A stretch of 64,000 nt of DNA, from positions 1-64,000 of the forward strand of contig CAJGCP010000002.1 of the NCBI GenBank assembly GCA_904501885.1, read 5' to 3'. Made by a program: the position numbers and the translations under genes. The notes under the pieces were generated by a model, which saw only the letters and a list, made by a program, of their open reading frames with translations, was not told where the DNA came from and ran no database searches. Below, piece after piece: positions 1 to 9,033 of this stretch. The stretch is from an uncultured Acetatifactor sp. (lineage in GTDB: Bacteria; Bacillota; Clostridia; Lachnospirales; Lachnospiraceae). Within the stretch, counting starts at the first letter, position 1, and every line of letters starts with the position of its first letter.

Positions 1-181
1 GTACTTCTTCAAACGGTTTTCTCCTGATGAAGAATTTTTGAAGGCATATTATCCGTTTTTTTATCGTCATAAATGGCTTAGCCCTGTGGGGAATTTATGG
101 CGCGCGGTGCGAGGGGTTTTGGTACATCCCGGTGTGCTGTTGCGAGAGTGGAAGCAGATATGGCGCAAGGGAAAAGAGTAG
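1..181 (+). CDS. C-terminal fragment, possible nucleotidyltransferase-family protein (5' truncated)
   Basis: The frame is open from base 2 to a TAG at 179-181 and gives the last 59 residues of a protein whose start lies outside the window. The tail is rich in aromatic and basic residues, with a motif like YYPFFYRHKWLSPVGNLWR. This resembles the C-terminus of the uncharacterised nucleotidyltransferase family often found with polysaccharide genes, but that is recognition by eye from a short piece. It ends 20 bases before rnhA. The catalytic part is not in view, so the function is only a suggestion. Confidence 0.45.
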   Translation, partial: YFFKRFSPDEEFLKAYYPFFYRHKWLSPVGNLWRAVRGVLVHPGVLLREWKQIWRKGKE

Positions 182-201
182 ATAAGAAAGTGTGACAGAC
201 A

Positions 202-939
202 ATGGCAACAAAGAAGTATTATGCGGTAAAGACAGGAATGGTAACCGGGATATTACAATCCTGGGAGGAATGTAAGGCATCCGTAACGGGATATCCCGGA
301 GCTGAATACAAGGGATTTGCCACCATGAAGGAAGCGTCAGAGTATCTGGGGATTCCCTGCCCGGAGGAAACTGCAAATGCAGAGGAAACGGGGACGCTAT
401 CCGCAGGATCGATGAAATCTTCGTCACTGAGCGAAAAGAAGCAACCACCGAAGATAGAGGTACCTTCGGATACATTACTCGTGTATGTAGATGGTAGCTA
501 CGATGATGCCATCAAAAAGTATGCCTTTGGTTGCGTTTTTCTATTGCCGGATGGTCGTATTTATACAGAATTCGGCAACGGGGACAGAGAACAATCCCTA
601 CAACACAGAAATGTCACCGGTGAAATGCTGGGGGCGATGTATGCAGTGAAGACCGCTATGTGGAATAAGTATCCCAAAGTTGAAATTCGCTATGATTATG
701 AAGGAATCGAGAAGTGGGTGACGGGAGAGTGGCGTTCCAAGACAGAACTGACGGCTCTTTACGCGTCTTCTATGCGGGAGTGGTCGAGAGATATTCAAGT
801 TACTTTTACCAAGGTAACTGCCCACTCCAATGTTTATTACAATGAGTTGGCGGATAAAATGGCGAAACGGGGATTGGAAGAAGCGGATGGCGTGCCGAAG
901 GTGCGGGCATTGGAGGACATGAAACTTTGGAACGAATGA
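202..939 (+). CDS. rnhA: Ribonuclease H1 with N-terminal hybrid-binding domain
   Basis: This enzyme cuts the RNA strand of RNA-DNA hybrids in the cytoplasm, for example at R-loops and Okazaki primers. Residues 3-50 form the small hybrid-binding (viroplasmin-like) domain, with KYYAVKTGMVTGI and a YKGFATMKEA segment. A hydrophilic linker (about 51-90) leads to the catalytic domain at about 91-225. The four metal-binding acids are visible: D97 (VDGS), E141 (TGEML), D165 (YDYEG) and D218 (NELADKMA), with H208 nearby. At 245 residues it has the usual length of the two-domain form. The stop TGA overlaps the ATG of the next gene, so the two are probably co-translated. Confidence 0.93.
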   Translation: MATKKYYAVKTGMVTGILQSWEECKASVTGYPGAEYKGFATMKEASEYLGIPCPEETANAEETGTLSAGSMKSSSLSEKKQPPKIEVPSDTLLVYVDGSYDDAIKKYAFGCVFLLPDGRIYTEFGNGDREQSLQHRNVTGEMLGAMYAVKTAMWNKYPKVEIRYDYEGIEKWVTGEWRSKTELTALYASSMREWSRDIQVTFTKVTAHSNVYYNELADKMAKRGLEEADGVPKVRALEDMKLWNE

Positions 940-1649
940 GACTCAATAAATATCTTGCCCATGCGGGAGTTTGCTCTCGAAGAGATGCGGATGTGCTGAT
1001 TGCCCGGGGGAATGTGTTGGTGGATGGGCATCTTCCCAGCCCGGGAGAGCAGGTGGGACCGGAAAATATGATCACAGTGAACGGGAAGGTCATAGAAAAG
1101 TCCGGGCAGCCTGTGGTGTTGGCTTTTTATAAACCGGTGGGTGTTACCTGTACAGAGAAGGATGCCCATGCTGAAAAAGTCATTGCTGATATGGTAAAAT
1201 ATCCCAAGCGGGTCACCTACGCCGGACGGTTGGACAAAGATTCCGAGGGACTGTTGTTGCTCACGGATGATGGAGATTTGATACAGGCCATGATGAAGGG
1301 CTCCGCAAACCATGAAAAAGAATATGTGGTGCGGGTGGAAAAGGAAGTCACCACAGAGTTTGTGGAAAAAATGAGCAGTGGCGTATATTTGAAAGATTTG
1401 GGTGTTACCACCAGACCCTGCAAGGTAGAAAAGGTAGGGAAATTTACTTTCCGTATTACTTTGACCCAGGGACTCAACCGGCAGATACGTCGCATGGCGA
1501 AGGCTTGCGGCAATCAGGTCACAGCATTGAAAAGAGAGCGGGTAATGCACATTACTCTGGGAAGTTTAAAACCCGGAACTTATCGGGAATTGCCTTTAGA
1601 GGATGTGGAGAGATTATATCGTGATTGTGGAATCTCAAGGCAATCATAA
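936..1649 (+). CDS. rluF: RluF/RsuA-family 23S rRNA pseudouridine synthase
   Basis: It converts a specific uridine in large-subunit rRNA to pseudouridine. An S4 RNA-binding domain is at residues 1-50 (RLNKYLAHAGVCSRRDAD). The catalytic domain carries the Asp nucleophile D100 in GRLDKDSEGLLLLT. The C-terminal motif LTQGLNRQIRRMAKACG followed by VTALKR is characteristic of the RluF branch rather than RsuA or RluB. I place the start at the ATG at 936, which gives an ATGA overlap with the rnhA stop; a TTG nine bases earlier is a less likely start. The exact target uridine (2604 in E. coli) is inferred from the family. Confidence 0.88.
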   Translation: MRLNKYLAHAGVCSRRDADVLIARGNVLVDGHLPSPGEQVGPENMITVNGKVIEKSGQPVVLAFYKPVGVTCTEKDAHAEKVIADMVKYPKRVTYAGRLDKDSEGLLLLTDDGDLIQAMMKGSANHEKEYVVRVEKEVTTEFVEKMSSGVYLKDLGVTTRPCKVEKVGKFTFRITLTQGLNRQIRRMAKACGNQVTALKRERVMHITLGSLKPGTYRELPLEDVERLYRDCGISRQS

Positions 1650-1725
1650 TGTGACGTTTTATATTGGAAATTAGGAAGCAGCGTAAGTTGCAGATGTTAG
1701 AAATGATATAAGGACTAGATTAAGA

Positions 1726-3747
1726 ATGAATGATAATCATCAGACGCCGAAAATAGACAGAATGAAATATTTGGTGGAATTGCTCAACGAAGCATCCAGA
1801 GCTTACTATGCACAGGATGTGGAAATTATGAGCAATTTGGAGTACGACACTCTTTACGATGAACTCCTTGCTTTGGAGCAGGAAACAGGTGTTGTTTTTG
1901 CCAATTCTCCCACCGTTAAAGTGGGATATGAGGTGGTGGAAGAGTTGCCAAAGGAAGCGCACCCCAGTCCCATGCTTTCGTTGGATAAGACAAAGAGCAG
2001 GGAGGAACTGAGAGAGTGGCTGCAGGGCAAAGCAGGTGTGCTCAGTTGGAAATTGGATGGGCTTACCATCGTCCTTACCTACCGTGAGGGCAAACTTGTG
2101 AAGGCGTTGACCCGAGGCAATGGTGAAGTGGGAGAAATCGTCACCGGAAATGCTAAGACTTTTGTGAATTTGCCTATGAGCATTCCCTATCAGGGAGAAC
2201 TGGTACTGCGTGGAGAGGCAGTTATCAGTTATTCTGATTTTGAAAAAATCAATGCCCGCATCGAAGATGTGGATGCAAAATATAAGAATCCCAGAAATTT
2301 GTGTAGCGGATCTGTGCGTCAATTGGATTCCAAGGTGGCGGCAGAGCGTAGCATCCGCTTCTATGCTTTTTCTATGGAGACCATGTCTTATGATGCTAAG
2401 ACTGGTGCGACACCCGGGGATGTAGAGAATGGGGGCGAGCAGCCGACCCTTGTTACCCGTACCGCGCAAATGGACTTTTTGGCGGCGCAGGGATTTGAAG
2501 TGGTGGAACATTTCTTAGTGACGGAGGACACCATTTGGGAGCAGATGGATGAATTTGCCCGAAAGATTGCAACCTTTGACATCCCTTCTGACGGATTGGT
2601 ACTGACCTATGACGACATTGCTTATGGCATATCTTTAGGAAGAACGGCCAAGTTTCCCCGTCATTCCATTGCTTTTAAATGGGCGGATGAAAAGAAGGAG
2701 ACGGTGTTACAGGAGATTGAGTGGAGTGCCAGTCGTACCGGCTTGATCAATCCTGTGGCCATATTTGAGCCGGTGGAATTGGAGGGAACCACAGTCAGCC
2801 GCGCTTCTGTACACAATGTCAGCATCTTGGAAGGGCTGCGACTGGGCATCGGGGACCGGATTACGGTATACAAAGCAAATATGATTATCCCCCAGATTGC
2901 AGAGAATCTGACGGGAAGCGGCACGGTGGAAATTCCTGCCCGGTGTCCTGTATGTGGCGGAGAAACGCAGATAAAACAGGTCAGCGATGTGAAGTCTCTA
3001 TACTGCATCAATGAGGAATGCCCGGCAAAGAAAATCAAAGCATTTACGCTGTTTGTCAGCCGCAATGCCATGAATATGGAAGGTCTTTCCGAAGCTACCT
3101 TGGAGAAATTTATTGAATTGGGATATTTGCATGAATTTGCAGACTTGTTCCGTTTGGACAGATACAAGGAACAGATTGTATCTTTAGAGGGATTCGGAGA
3201 GAAGTCCTATCAAAACCTGATAGAGAGTGTGGAACAGGCCAGAAATACCACCTTACCCCGTCTTATTTTTGCGTTAGGCATCGGTGGGATTGGCGTGGCC
3301 AATGCTAAAATGTTAAGCAAACATTTCCATCACGATTTTGATGCCATGCGGCGGGCGGATGTTTTGGAACTGAGTGCCATAGAGGGCGTGGGAGAGGTGA
3401 TTGCAACCACTTTCGTGGAGTATATGCAACAGCCTGCCAATCAGGCCATCATGGACCACTTATTAGAGGAAATAAACATAGAAATTCCTGTCGTGGAAGA
3501 AGGGAGTCAGACGTTGGATGGCATGAATTTTGTCATAACAGGTTCTTTAGTGCATTTTGAGAATCGAGACCAACTGAAGGAACAGATTGAGCAAAAGGGC
3601 GGTAAGGTAACGGGTAGCGTAACAAGCAAAACCACCTGCCTCATCAACAACGATGTAACCAGTTCTTCTTCCAAGAACAAGAAGGCAAAGGAACTGGGGG
3701 TTCCCATTCTTTCGGAGGAAGAATTCCTTGAAAAATTTATGAATTAG
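1726..3747 (+). CDS. ligA: NAD-dependent DNA ligase LigA
   Basis: It seals nicks in DNA using NAD+ as the adenylate donor, in replication and repair. The protein is 673 residues, the normal family length. An N-terminal NAD-binding Ia-like region (YYAQDVEIMSNLEYDTLYDEL) is followed by the adenylation domain with the catalytic lysine K109 in WKLDG. Then come an OB fold, a four-cysteine zinc finger (CPVC...CINEEC), helix-hairpin-helix repeats and a C-terminal BRCT domain (LDGMNFVITGSLVHF to the end). The gene follows rluF after 76 bases with only a weak ribosome site. I see no missing key residue. Confidence 0.96.
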   Translation: MNDNHQTPKIDRMKYLVELLNEASRAYYAQDVEIMSNLEYDTLYDELLALEQETGVVFANSPTVKVGYEVVEELPKEAHPSPMLSLDKTKSREELREWLQGKAGVLSWKLDGLTIVLTYREGKLVKALTRGNGEVGEIVTGNAKTFVNLPMSIPYQGELVLRGEAVISYSDFEKINARIEDVDAKYKNPRNLCSGSVRQLDSKVAAERSIRFYAFSMETMSYDAKTGATPGDVENGGEQPTLVTRTAQMDFLAAQGFEVVEHFLVTEDTIWEQMDEFARKIATFDIPSDGLVLTYDDIAYGISLGRTAKFPRHSIAFKWADEKKETVLQEIEWSASRTGLINPVAIFEPVELEGTTVSRASVHNVSILEGLRLGIGDRITVYKANMIIPQIAENLTGSGTVEIPARCPVCGGETQIKQVSDVKSLYCINEECPAKKIKAFTLFVSRNAMNMEGLSEATLEKFIELGYLHEFADLFRLDRYKEQIVSLEGFGEKSYQNLIESVEQARNTTLPRLIFALGIGGIGVANAKMLSKHFHHDFDAMRRADVLELSAIEGVGEVIATTFVEYMQQPANQAIMDHLLEEINIEIPVVEEGSQTLDGMNFVITGSLVHFENRDQLKEQIEQKGGKVTGSVTSKTTCLINNDVTSSSSKNKKAKELGVPILSEEEFLEKFMN

Positions 3748-3828
3748 AAGTAAGATATAGGGGTGTTTATATCACAAATGATTTGGTGATGTAGATGCTT
3801 ATGAATGTGAGCAGAAAGGGTAGTAGCC

Positions 3829-4737
3829 ATGCCGATTAAGACACAGAGCGATTTGCCTGCAAAGGAAATACTGGAAAATGAAAATATATTTGTGATGGAT
3901 GAATTCCGTGCAATGCACCAGGACATCCGTCCTCTTCGTGTGCTGATTTTGAACAACATGCCCATTAAGCAGGATACGGAGCTGCAACTTTTGCGTGCTC
4001 TTTCCAACACCCCCCTGCAGGTGGATGTGACCTTTATGAATGTGAAAAGCCATGTATCCAAGCACACAGCGGCAAGTCACCTGAATAAATTCTATACCAC
4101 TTTGGACGACATCAGGCATTTGAAGTTCGACGGAATGATTGTGACCGGAGCTCCGGTAGAAGATGTATCCTTCGAGGAAGTGGACTATTGGGATGAGTTC
4201 TGTGAAATTTTGGATTGGGCAGAAACCCATGTGACATCCACCCTTCATATTTGCTGGGCGGCACAGGCAGGATTCTATCATTATTACGGAATCAATAAAA
4301 AGATGCTGCCTCAGAAACTGTTTGGCATCTATGAACACAAGGTGCATAACCGCAAAATTCCCTTGGTAAGAGGTTTTGATGATGTTTTTTTGGCACCCCA
4401 TAGCCGTCATACTGAGACCAATGCGGCGGACATCCATGCCTGCAAAGATTTGACTGTGTTGGCAGAATCTGATGACGCAGGGGTTTTTCTGGCAATTGCA
4501 GAAGAAGGAAAGAAGATTTTTATTACCGGACATCCGGAGTATGACAGATATACATTGAACAATGAGTATTTCAGGGATTTGAATAAGGGGTTACCCATTC
4601 AGGTTCCTCACAATTACTATCCGGAAGACAATCCGGAGAACAAACCATTGCTCCAGTGGCGCTCCCACAGCAATAATTTGTACAGTAACTGGATCAATTA
4701 CTACGTATATCAGGTAACACCGTACGATTTGTCATAA
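3829..4737 (+). CDS. metA: Homoserine O-acetyltransferase (MetA family)
   Basis: It acylates L-homoserine in the first committed step of methionine synthesis. The 302-residue length and the catalytic residues fit the MetA family: nucleophile C142 (LHICWAAQAG), H235 and E237 (TGHPEYD). Position 111 is glutamate (TGAPVEDVSF). In this family E111 is associated with acetyl-CoA and glycine with succinyl-CoA, so the product is predicted to be O-acetylhomoserine. AAAGGG lies at good distance before the ATG. No SAM riboswitch is visible in the 81-base gap upstream. ligA and a lipoprotein gene are the neighbours. Confidence 0.94.
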   Translation: MPIKTQSDLPAKEILENENIFVMDEFRAMHQDIRPLRVLILNNMPIKQDTELQLLRALSNTPLQVDVTFMNVKSHVSKHTAASHLNKFYTTLDDIRHLKFDGMIVTGAPVEDVSFEEVDYWDEFCEILDWAETHVTSTLHICWAAQAGFYHYYGINKKMLPQKLFGIYEHKVHNRKIPLVRGFDDVFLAPHSRHTETNAADIHACKDLTVLAESDDAGVFLAIAEEGKKIFITGHPEYDRYTLNNEYFRDLNKGLPIQVPHNYYPEDNPENKPLLQWRSHSNNLYSNWINYYVYQVTPYDLS

Positions 4738-4788
4738 TCGGTAGGTGTGTCAGATGGTTGAATTGTGAAACGATAGGAGGAAGAAAAT

Positions 4789-5895
4789 ATGAAGAAGATT
4801 AGAATGATTGCGGTACTTTGCGCGTGTGCCATGCTGTCCACAGCCTGTGCACAGGTGGAGGCTCCTGTTATTGTAGATATGGAAGACGTGGCAGCATCTT
4901 TGTTTGGAGAGACAGAAGGAAACTCTGATAAAGAGGATAAGAAAGTAGCCGAAGAGGCTTCTAAGGAAGATGAGAAGGCTGATGCCAATGATAAGGCAGA
5001 CAAGTCTGACAAAACGGATAAATCCGATAAAAATGATACGGGAAAAGAGGATGGATTCCGGTTCGCAGATGTAAAGGGGTTGAAGTTCATCTACAGTGGT
5101 GCCGGTTGGCGTACTGAATTAGAAATCGACCAGAATGGTAAGTTTACGGGTATTTATCAGGATTACGATATGGGCAAAAAAGGGGACGGATACGAGGGCG
5201 TAGTATATTACAGCCAATTTACCGGAGAGTTTACAAAACCTGAAAAGGTAAACGATACTACATATTCCGTTCAGGTGAAGAATGTTAAATATCCCCTGGG
5301 ACAGTCCAAAAAGATTGTGAACGAAACACTTTATGCGTACAGCAAAGCGCCCGGTGTGGATGGAAGCAAGATGTTTTATTTTTACCTCCCCGGCACAAAA
5401 TACGGAGCTTTGCCCAAGGAGTACATCGAGTATGTGGAGTCGGTGGATGCCAACCTTTTGAAAAAGGATACCATCAAGTTCTATGGTTTGTATCATAAGG
5501 GCGAGGGGGAAGGCTTCATAGGCTATGAGATAGAGTCAGATTATGCTAAGGCTGAGAAGATTTTGAAGGAAGCCAATGCTGCAGTGATGACGCTGAAAAC
5601 CGAACGCGCAAAAGCGAAAACTCAGCAGGAAGTGAATATGCTGACCTATGAAATGTACCAGGAATGGGATGTGGCATTGAACCATGTATGGAGTATTTTA
5701 GAGGATACATTGGACGAAAAAACATATGCGAAGGTCTTTAAGGAAGAGCAGAAATGGATTGAAGAAAAGCGCGCCATGAAGAAGAATGTGAAGACAAAGT
5801 TTAGTGGCGTGTATATGGTTCCGTATATCATGTATAGCGAAGCTGCAGAAATGACAGAAGAAAGAGCATATGAATTATTGGAGTACTTGAAATAA
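4789..5895 (+). CDS. Lipoprotein with C-terminal LprI-like (DUF1311) domain
   Basis: It is a predicted membrane-anchored lipoprotein of 368 residues with a short signal peptide and lipobox MLSTAC (C20). A very charged Asp-Lys-rich linker (about 38-85) follows, containing repeats of DKADKSDKTDKSDK. The middle is probably beta-rich and unrecognised. Residues about 275-350 (QQEVNMLTYEMYQEWDVALN and QKWIEEKRAM) resemble the LprI/DUF1311 helical domain known from lysozyme-inhibitor-like proteins. A strong site AGGAGG precedes the ATG. It ends seven bases before the LytTR regulator, suggesting an operon and a possible sensory or envelope-stress role. That role is inference. Confidence 0.8.
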   Translation: MKKIRMIAVLCACAMLSTACAQVEAPVIVDMEDVAASLFGETEGNSDKEDKKVAEEASKEDEKADANDKADKSDKTDKSDKNDTGKEDGFRFADVKGLKFIYSGAGWRTELEIDQNGKFTGIYQDYDMGKKGDGYEGVVYYSQFTGEFTKPEKVNDTTYSVQVKNVKYPLGQSKKIVNETLYAYSKAPGVDGSKMFYFYLPGTKYGALPKEYIEYVESVDANLLKKDTIKFYGLYHKGEGEGFIGYEIESDYAKAEKILKEANAAVMTLKTERAKAKTQQEVNMLTYEMYQEWDVALNHVWSILEDTLDEKTYAKVFKEEQKWIEEKRAMKKNVKTKFSGVYMVPYIMYSEAAEMTEERAYELLEYLK

Positions 5896-5902
5896 ATCAA
5901 AC

Positions 5903-6655
5903 ATGGCAGTGCAAGATAAGATGATAAATATTGCGTTTTGTGATGATGATAATTCTATATTAAATGAAATAAGCGGGTTGCTTACAAAGTACTGTGCGCA
6001 GAGCGAGAAGGAGATAAGGTATCGGTTTTTTCATAGTCCCTTGGAACTGATGGCGGAGGTCGAAAAAGGCACCCGCTTTGATGTATTGTTTCTCGATATA
6101 TTGATGCCGGGTCAGTTCGGTATCGATGCGGCCATGGAGATTCGCAAGACGGATGAGAATGTGAAAATTATTTTCCTGACGTCTTCTGCAGAATATGCAG
6201 TACAATCGTATTCGGTGGGGGCGTATTATTACCAGATGAAACCCATCGAGGAAGAGACGTTCCTAAAATTGTTGGACTCCGTATTGGGCACCTGTGAAAA
6301 TGAGCATGAAAAGAGTCTGATATTGCGTTGTAAGAATGGAATTACCCGTGTGGATTTGCGACAACTGATGTATTGTGAGGTCATGCACCGCACAGTATTT
6401 CTCCATTTGGATCATGGAAAAGTCTATGAGAGTGTGGGGACTTTGGACGAGTTACATCGGGAGGTCGCTTCCTATGATTGCTTTATCAGACCACACCGTT
6501 CTTACCTGGTCCACTTAGGTTACATAAGTAGCATAAATTATCGTGGGATTGTGATGTCTGACAATACGGAAATACCCATTCCACGCGGAAAATATCATGA
6601 AATTAAGGATGCATTTTTGGAGTATGCCTTCCGGAATGGGCAGGTGATATTATGA
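5903..6655 (+). CDS. LytTR-family response regulator (AgrA/LytR-like)
   Basis: This is a DNA-binding response regulator. The receiver domain occupies about residues 1-125 with the acidic pocket (AFCDDD), the phospho-acceptor D65 (VLFLDILMPG) and a conserved lysine in QMKPIE. Residues about 150-245 form a LytTR DNA-binding domain (YCEVMHRTVFLHL and FIRPHRSYLV). A second in-frame ATG at 5921 (MINIAFCDD) matches the usual start of this family; neither has a clear ribosome site, so the start is uncertain by six residues. The stop overlaps the start of the kinase gene (ATGA). Its target promoters are not identifiable here. Confidence 0.92.
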   Translation: MAVQDKMINIAFCDDDNSILNEISGLLTKYCAQSEKEIRYRFFHSPLELMAEVEKGTRFDVLFLDILMPGQFGIDAAMEIRKTDENVKIIFLTSSAEYAVQSYSVGAYYYQMKPIEEETFLKLLDSVLGTCENEHEKSLILRCKNGITRVDLRQLMYCEVMHRTVFLHLDHGKVYESVGTLDELHREVASYDCFIRPHRSYLVHLGYISSINYRGIVMSDNTEIPIPRGKYHEIKDAFLEYAFRNGQVIL

Positions 6656-7929
6656 TGAATGCGATTTCTTTGCAGAATGGAACGGCGGTTACGATATTTG
6701 GTTGTATTTTGGCGGCATCTTTTAGTGGCGCCTTGTCCTGTGGCAGACAGAAAAAACAGGTAGCAGTGGGATGTGTTATCATTTTGCTGTTGCAAGCTGT
6801 AACTTTTGGGATGTGGGATTTTGAAACAGTGCGGATGATTTACCCGGTGTTGATTCATTTTCCGTTGTTCTTGTTGCTGTGCCTTATAACGAAAAAGGTT
6901 GTGATTTCGTTGATATCTGTTATGACGGCATATGTGTGCTGTCAGCTTCGTCGCTGGTTTGCGCTGGTGATTGTAGCAGTTCTCCCTGTGGGTGAGGCGG
7001 CGCAGGATATAGTGGAGTTGTGTCTGACAGTGCCTCTTGTAATATATATATTGTTAAGGGTATCTCCTGCAGTGCGGAAACTGGAAGGGTATTCTGTGAA
7101 GCGGCAATGGCAGTTTGCAGTTGTGCCGATTTTGTATTATTTGTTTGATTATCTTGCCATCGTATACACAGATTTGTATTATCAGGCATCTCCGGTTGCA
7201 CTGGAGTTTATTCCATTCATCTGTTGTGCTTCGTATTTGGGCTTTCTTGGATATAATGCGGCGGAAGAAAAGAAATACATGGAGCAGCAGCTGATCAAAG
7301 ATTATCTAGATGTGCAGCTTGGCCGGTCTGTGCGAGAACTTCAGGAACTTAGGGAAATCCAAGAACTGACGAAGCAGCATCGTCATGATATGCGCCATCA
7401 TTTGCAGTATTTGTCTGCCTGCATAGAGAATGGACAGTATGATACGGCACAGAAATACATCGGAGACATTTGCAACCAGGTGGAGGCCCTTAGTGTGAAG
7501 CGCTATTGCGAGAATGAAGAGGTGAATCTGATTCTTTCTTCTTTTGCCGGACGCGCGCAGAAAGATGGAATTAGATTGGAGGTAAGATGTGTTCTTCCTG
7601 AGATTGTGTCTGTGTCCGACAGCGACTTGTGTGTGATGTTATCCAATGCTTTGGAAAATGCTGTTCATTCTTGCAATCGAGCAGCAGAGAACGGGAATGG
7701 TCAAAAGCAGCAGATTAGTGTGCAACTGTTTGAACGTGAGAAGAAATTATTTTTAGAGGTTGTCAATCCCTGTGCCACGGATGTGGCGTTTGAAAATGGC
7801 GTGCCGGTTTCCAAAGAACCGGGACATGGCATCGGCGTACAAAGTATCTGTGCTATTGTAGATAAATATCATGGTATTTATAGTTTTCAGGTGCAGGAGG
7901 GACAATTTATTTTGCGTCTTTCCTTATAA
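6652..7929 (+). CDS. GHKL-domain sensor histidine kinase (AgrC/VirS-like)
   Basis: It is the membrane sensor kinase paired with the upstream LytTR regulator. The first 200 residues contain about six hydrophobic segments. A coiled linker (QELREIQELTK) leads to the phospho-acceptor histidine H245 in HRHDMRHHLQ. The C-terminal GHKL ATPase domain shows an N box (MLSNALENAVHS) and a G box (GHGIGVQSI). The four-base overlap with the regulator gene supports joint expression. I found no AgrD-like peptide or AgrB gene beside it, so the signal is unknown. A strong terminator follows at 7947. Confidence 0.9.
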   Translation: MMNAISLQNGTAVTIFGCILAASFSGALSCGRQKKQVAVGCVIILLLQAVTFGMWDFETVRMIYPVLIHFPLFLLLCLITKKVVISLISVMTAYVCCQLRRWFALVIVAVLPVGEAAQDIVELCLTVPLVIYILLRVSPAVRKLEGYSVKRQWQFAVVPILYYLFDYLAIVYTDLYYQASPVALEFIPFICCASYLGFLGYNAAEEKKYMEQQLIKDYLDVQLGRSVRELQELREIQELTKQHRHDMRHHLQYLSACIENGQYDTAQKYIGDICNQVEALSVKRYCENEEVNLILSSFAGRAQKDGIRLEVRCVLPEIVSVSDSDLCVMLSNALENAVHSCNRAAENGNGQKQQISVQLFEREKKLFLEVVNPCATDVAFENGVPVSKEPGHGIGVQSICAIVDKYHGIYSFQVQEGQFILRLSL

Positions 7930-7946
7930 AAATTATGCTTTTAAGA

Positions 7947-7980
7947 TGTCCTCAATCGTACTGACGATTGGGGACATTTT
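7947..7980 (+). terminator. Rho-independent terminator after the kinase gene
   Basis: A 13-base stem TGTCCTCAATCGT pairs with ACGATTGGGGACA (one G-T pair) around a four-base loop and is followed by TTTT. It closes the lipoprotein-regulator-kinase operon. Confidence 0.85.
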
Positions 7981-8083
7981 CCGTGCGTTTCATACGGGTT
8001 GGTTCCGTTTTGTGTTTTGGAAGCATATAATCTTGTCATACATATGTCAGAAGAAATCTGACGCCCGATAGGAGGAAATTATT

Positions 8084-8728
8084 ATGAAGAAATTGGTTTC
8101 ACTTGTCTTGGCAACTGTAATGTGCCTGAGCATGGTAGCATGTGGTGGCGTGGATAAACAGCCCGCTATTGATGCCTTTAACAATGCAAACGGAGCATTT
8201 ACCGAATTGGCTAATGCGATGAACGAGAACCTCGATTTGTACTCTGAGGAGTTTGTTGATGTAATGATGCAGATGTCTGCTTCTTTGGCAGAGTGCAAGG
8301 CTCTTTTGGAAAGTGACCAGGAATTGACAGAAGAAGATGTAGCTGCATTGGTTTCCAACTTGAATGACATCGAAGCATGGGTTGCTGATGCTACAGGATT
8401 GGCAGAGGAAGAAGCTGCAGCAGAGGAAGTAGTAGAAGAGGAAGTAGTAGCAGAGGATGTTGTTGTAGATATGGATGCTGCAATCGAAGTCTTCAACGGA
8501 CTTACTACCGCTTTTGATGCAATGGCAACGGAAGTAAATAACAATGCAGATGCATTCAGCGAGGAGTTCATCGATGAGATGATCGCTATGAGCGAAGTTT
8601 TGGCAGAGTGCAAGGCTGGTTTGGAGAGCGGCGTTGAACTGAGCGAAGAAGAGTATGTTCAGTTGATCGAAGTATTTGTTCAGATCGAAGAGTGGTTGGC
8701 TGCTGTAGAGAGCGAGGTTTGGGGTTAA
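8084..8728 (+). CDS. Acidic lipoprotein with two tandem helical repeats
   Basis: I do not recognise a named family. The 214-residue product has a signal peptide with lipobox SMVAC (C20). Residues about 29-104 and 134-210 are clear internal duplicates: both contain AF, LYSEEF or AFSEEF, LAECKA, LES, LTEED or LSEEE, and IEAW or IEEW. A Glu-Val-rich linker (about 106-129) separates them. Each copy looks all-helical. The protein is strongly acidic. AGGAGG precedes the ATG. It is the first gene of a three-gene surface cluster transcribed after a terminator. Function unknown. Confidence 0.78.
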   Translation: MKKLVSLVLATVMCLSMVACGGVDKQPAIDAFNNANGAFTELANAMNENLDLYSEEFVDVMMQMSASLAECKALLESDQELTEEDVAALVSNLNDIEAWVADATGLAEEEAAAEEVVEEEVVAEDVVVDMDAAIEVFNGLTTAFDAMATEVNNNADAFSEEFIDEMIAMSEVLAECKAGLESGVELSEEEYVQLIEVFVQIEEWLAAVESEVWG

Positions 8729-8773
8729 TTCACCCGAGTCCATATACAAAGAAATGTAAGGAGGAATTTTACG

Positions 8774-9004
8774 ATGAAAGACAATAATAATGTAGTTCGT
8801 TTTTTGTTAACCTTTTTCCTTGGTTGGATTGGTAGCTTGATTATTAACCATTCTACCCTGAAACCCGAAGGATATACATCAAGAACCGGTGCTTACATTT
8901 TCCTGACTGCCATTACCTTTGGCATTTATGCATTGGTGGCATCTATCTGCAATCTGAGCTTTGATCCCAACAAGGCGAAGAATATCGGTTATAAAAAAGA
9001 TTAG
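8774..9004 (+). CDS. Small two-helix membrane protein
   Basis: This 76-residue protein has two hydrophobic segments (about 8-26 and 38-60). They are separated by a polar loop (NHSTLKPEGYTSRTG), and a short basic tail ends in NIGYKKD. The start has a very strong ribosome site (TAAGGAGGAATTTT before ATG). The FFLGWIGS segment faintly recalls TM2-type domains, but the rest does not match, so I leave it unnamed. It lies between two lipoprotein genes with short gaps, suggesting a shared envelope role. That is inference. Confidence 0.72.
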   Translation: MKDNNNVVRFLLTFFLGWIGSLIINHSTLKPEGYTSRTGAYIFLTAITFGIYALVASICNLSFDPNKAKNIGYKKD

Positions 9005-9033
9005 TTTCATAGAAACAGAAAGAAGTGAAGAAT

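Noticed and set aside
837..1550. Long - strand frame opposite the pseudouridine synthase gene
   Set aside because: No family resemblance and no start signal; the + strand gene has clear catalytic motifs.
3748..3828. SAM riboswitch or T-box before metA
   Set aside because: The gap is only 81 bases and shows no kink-turn or T-box sequence, only a five-pair hairpin.
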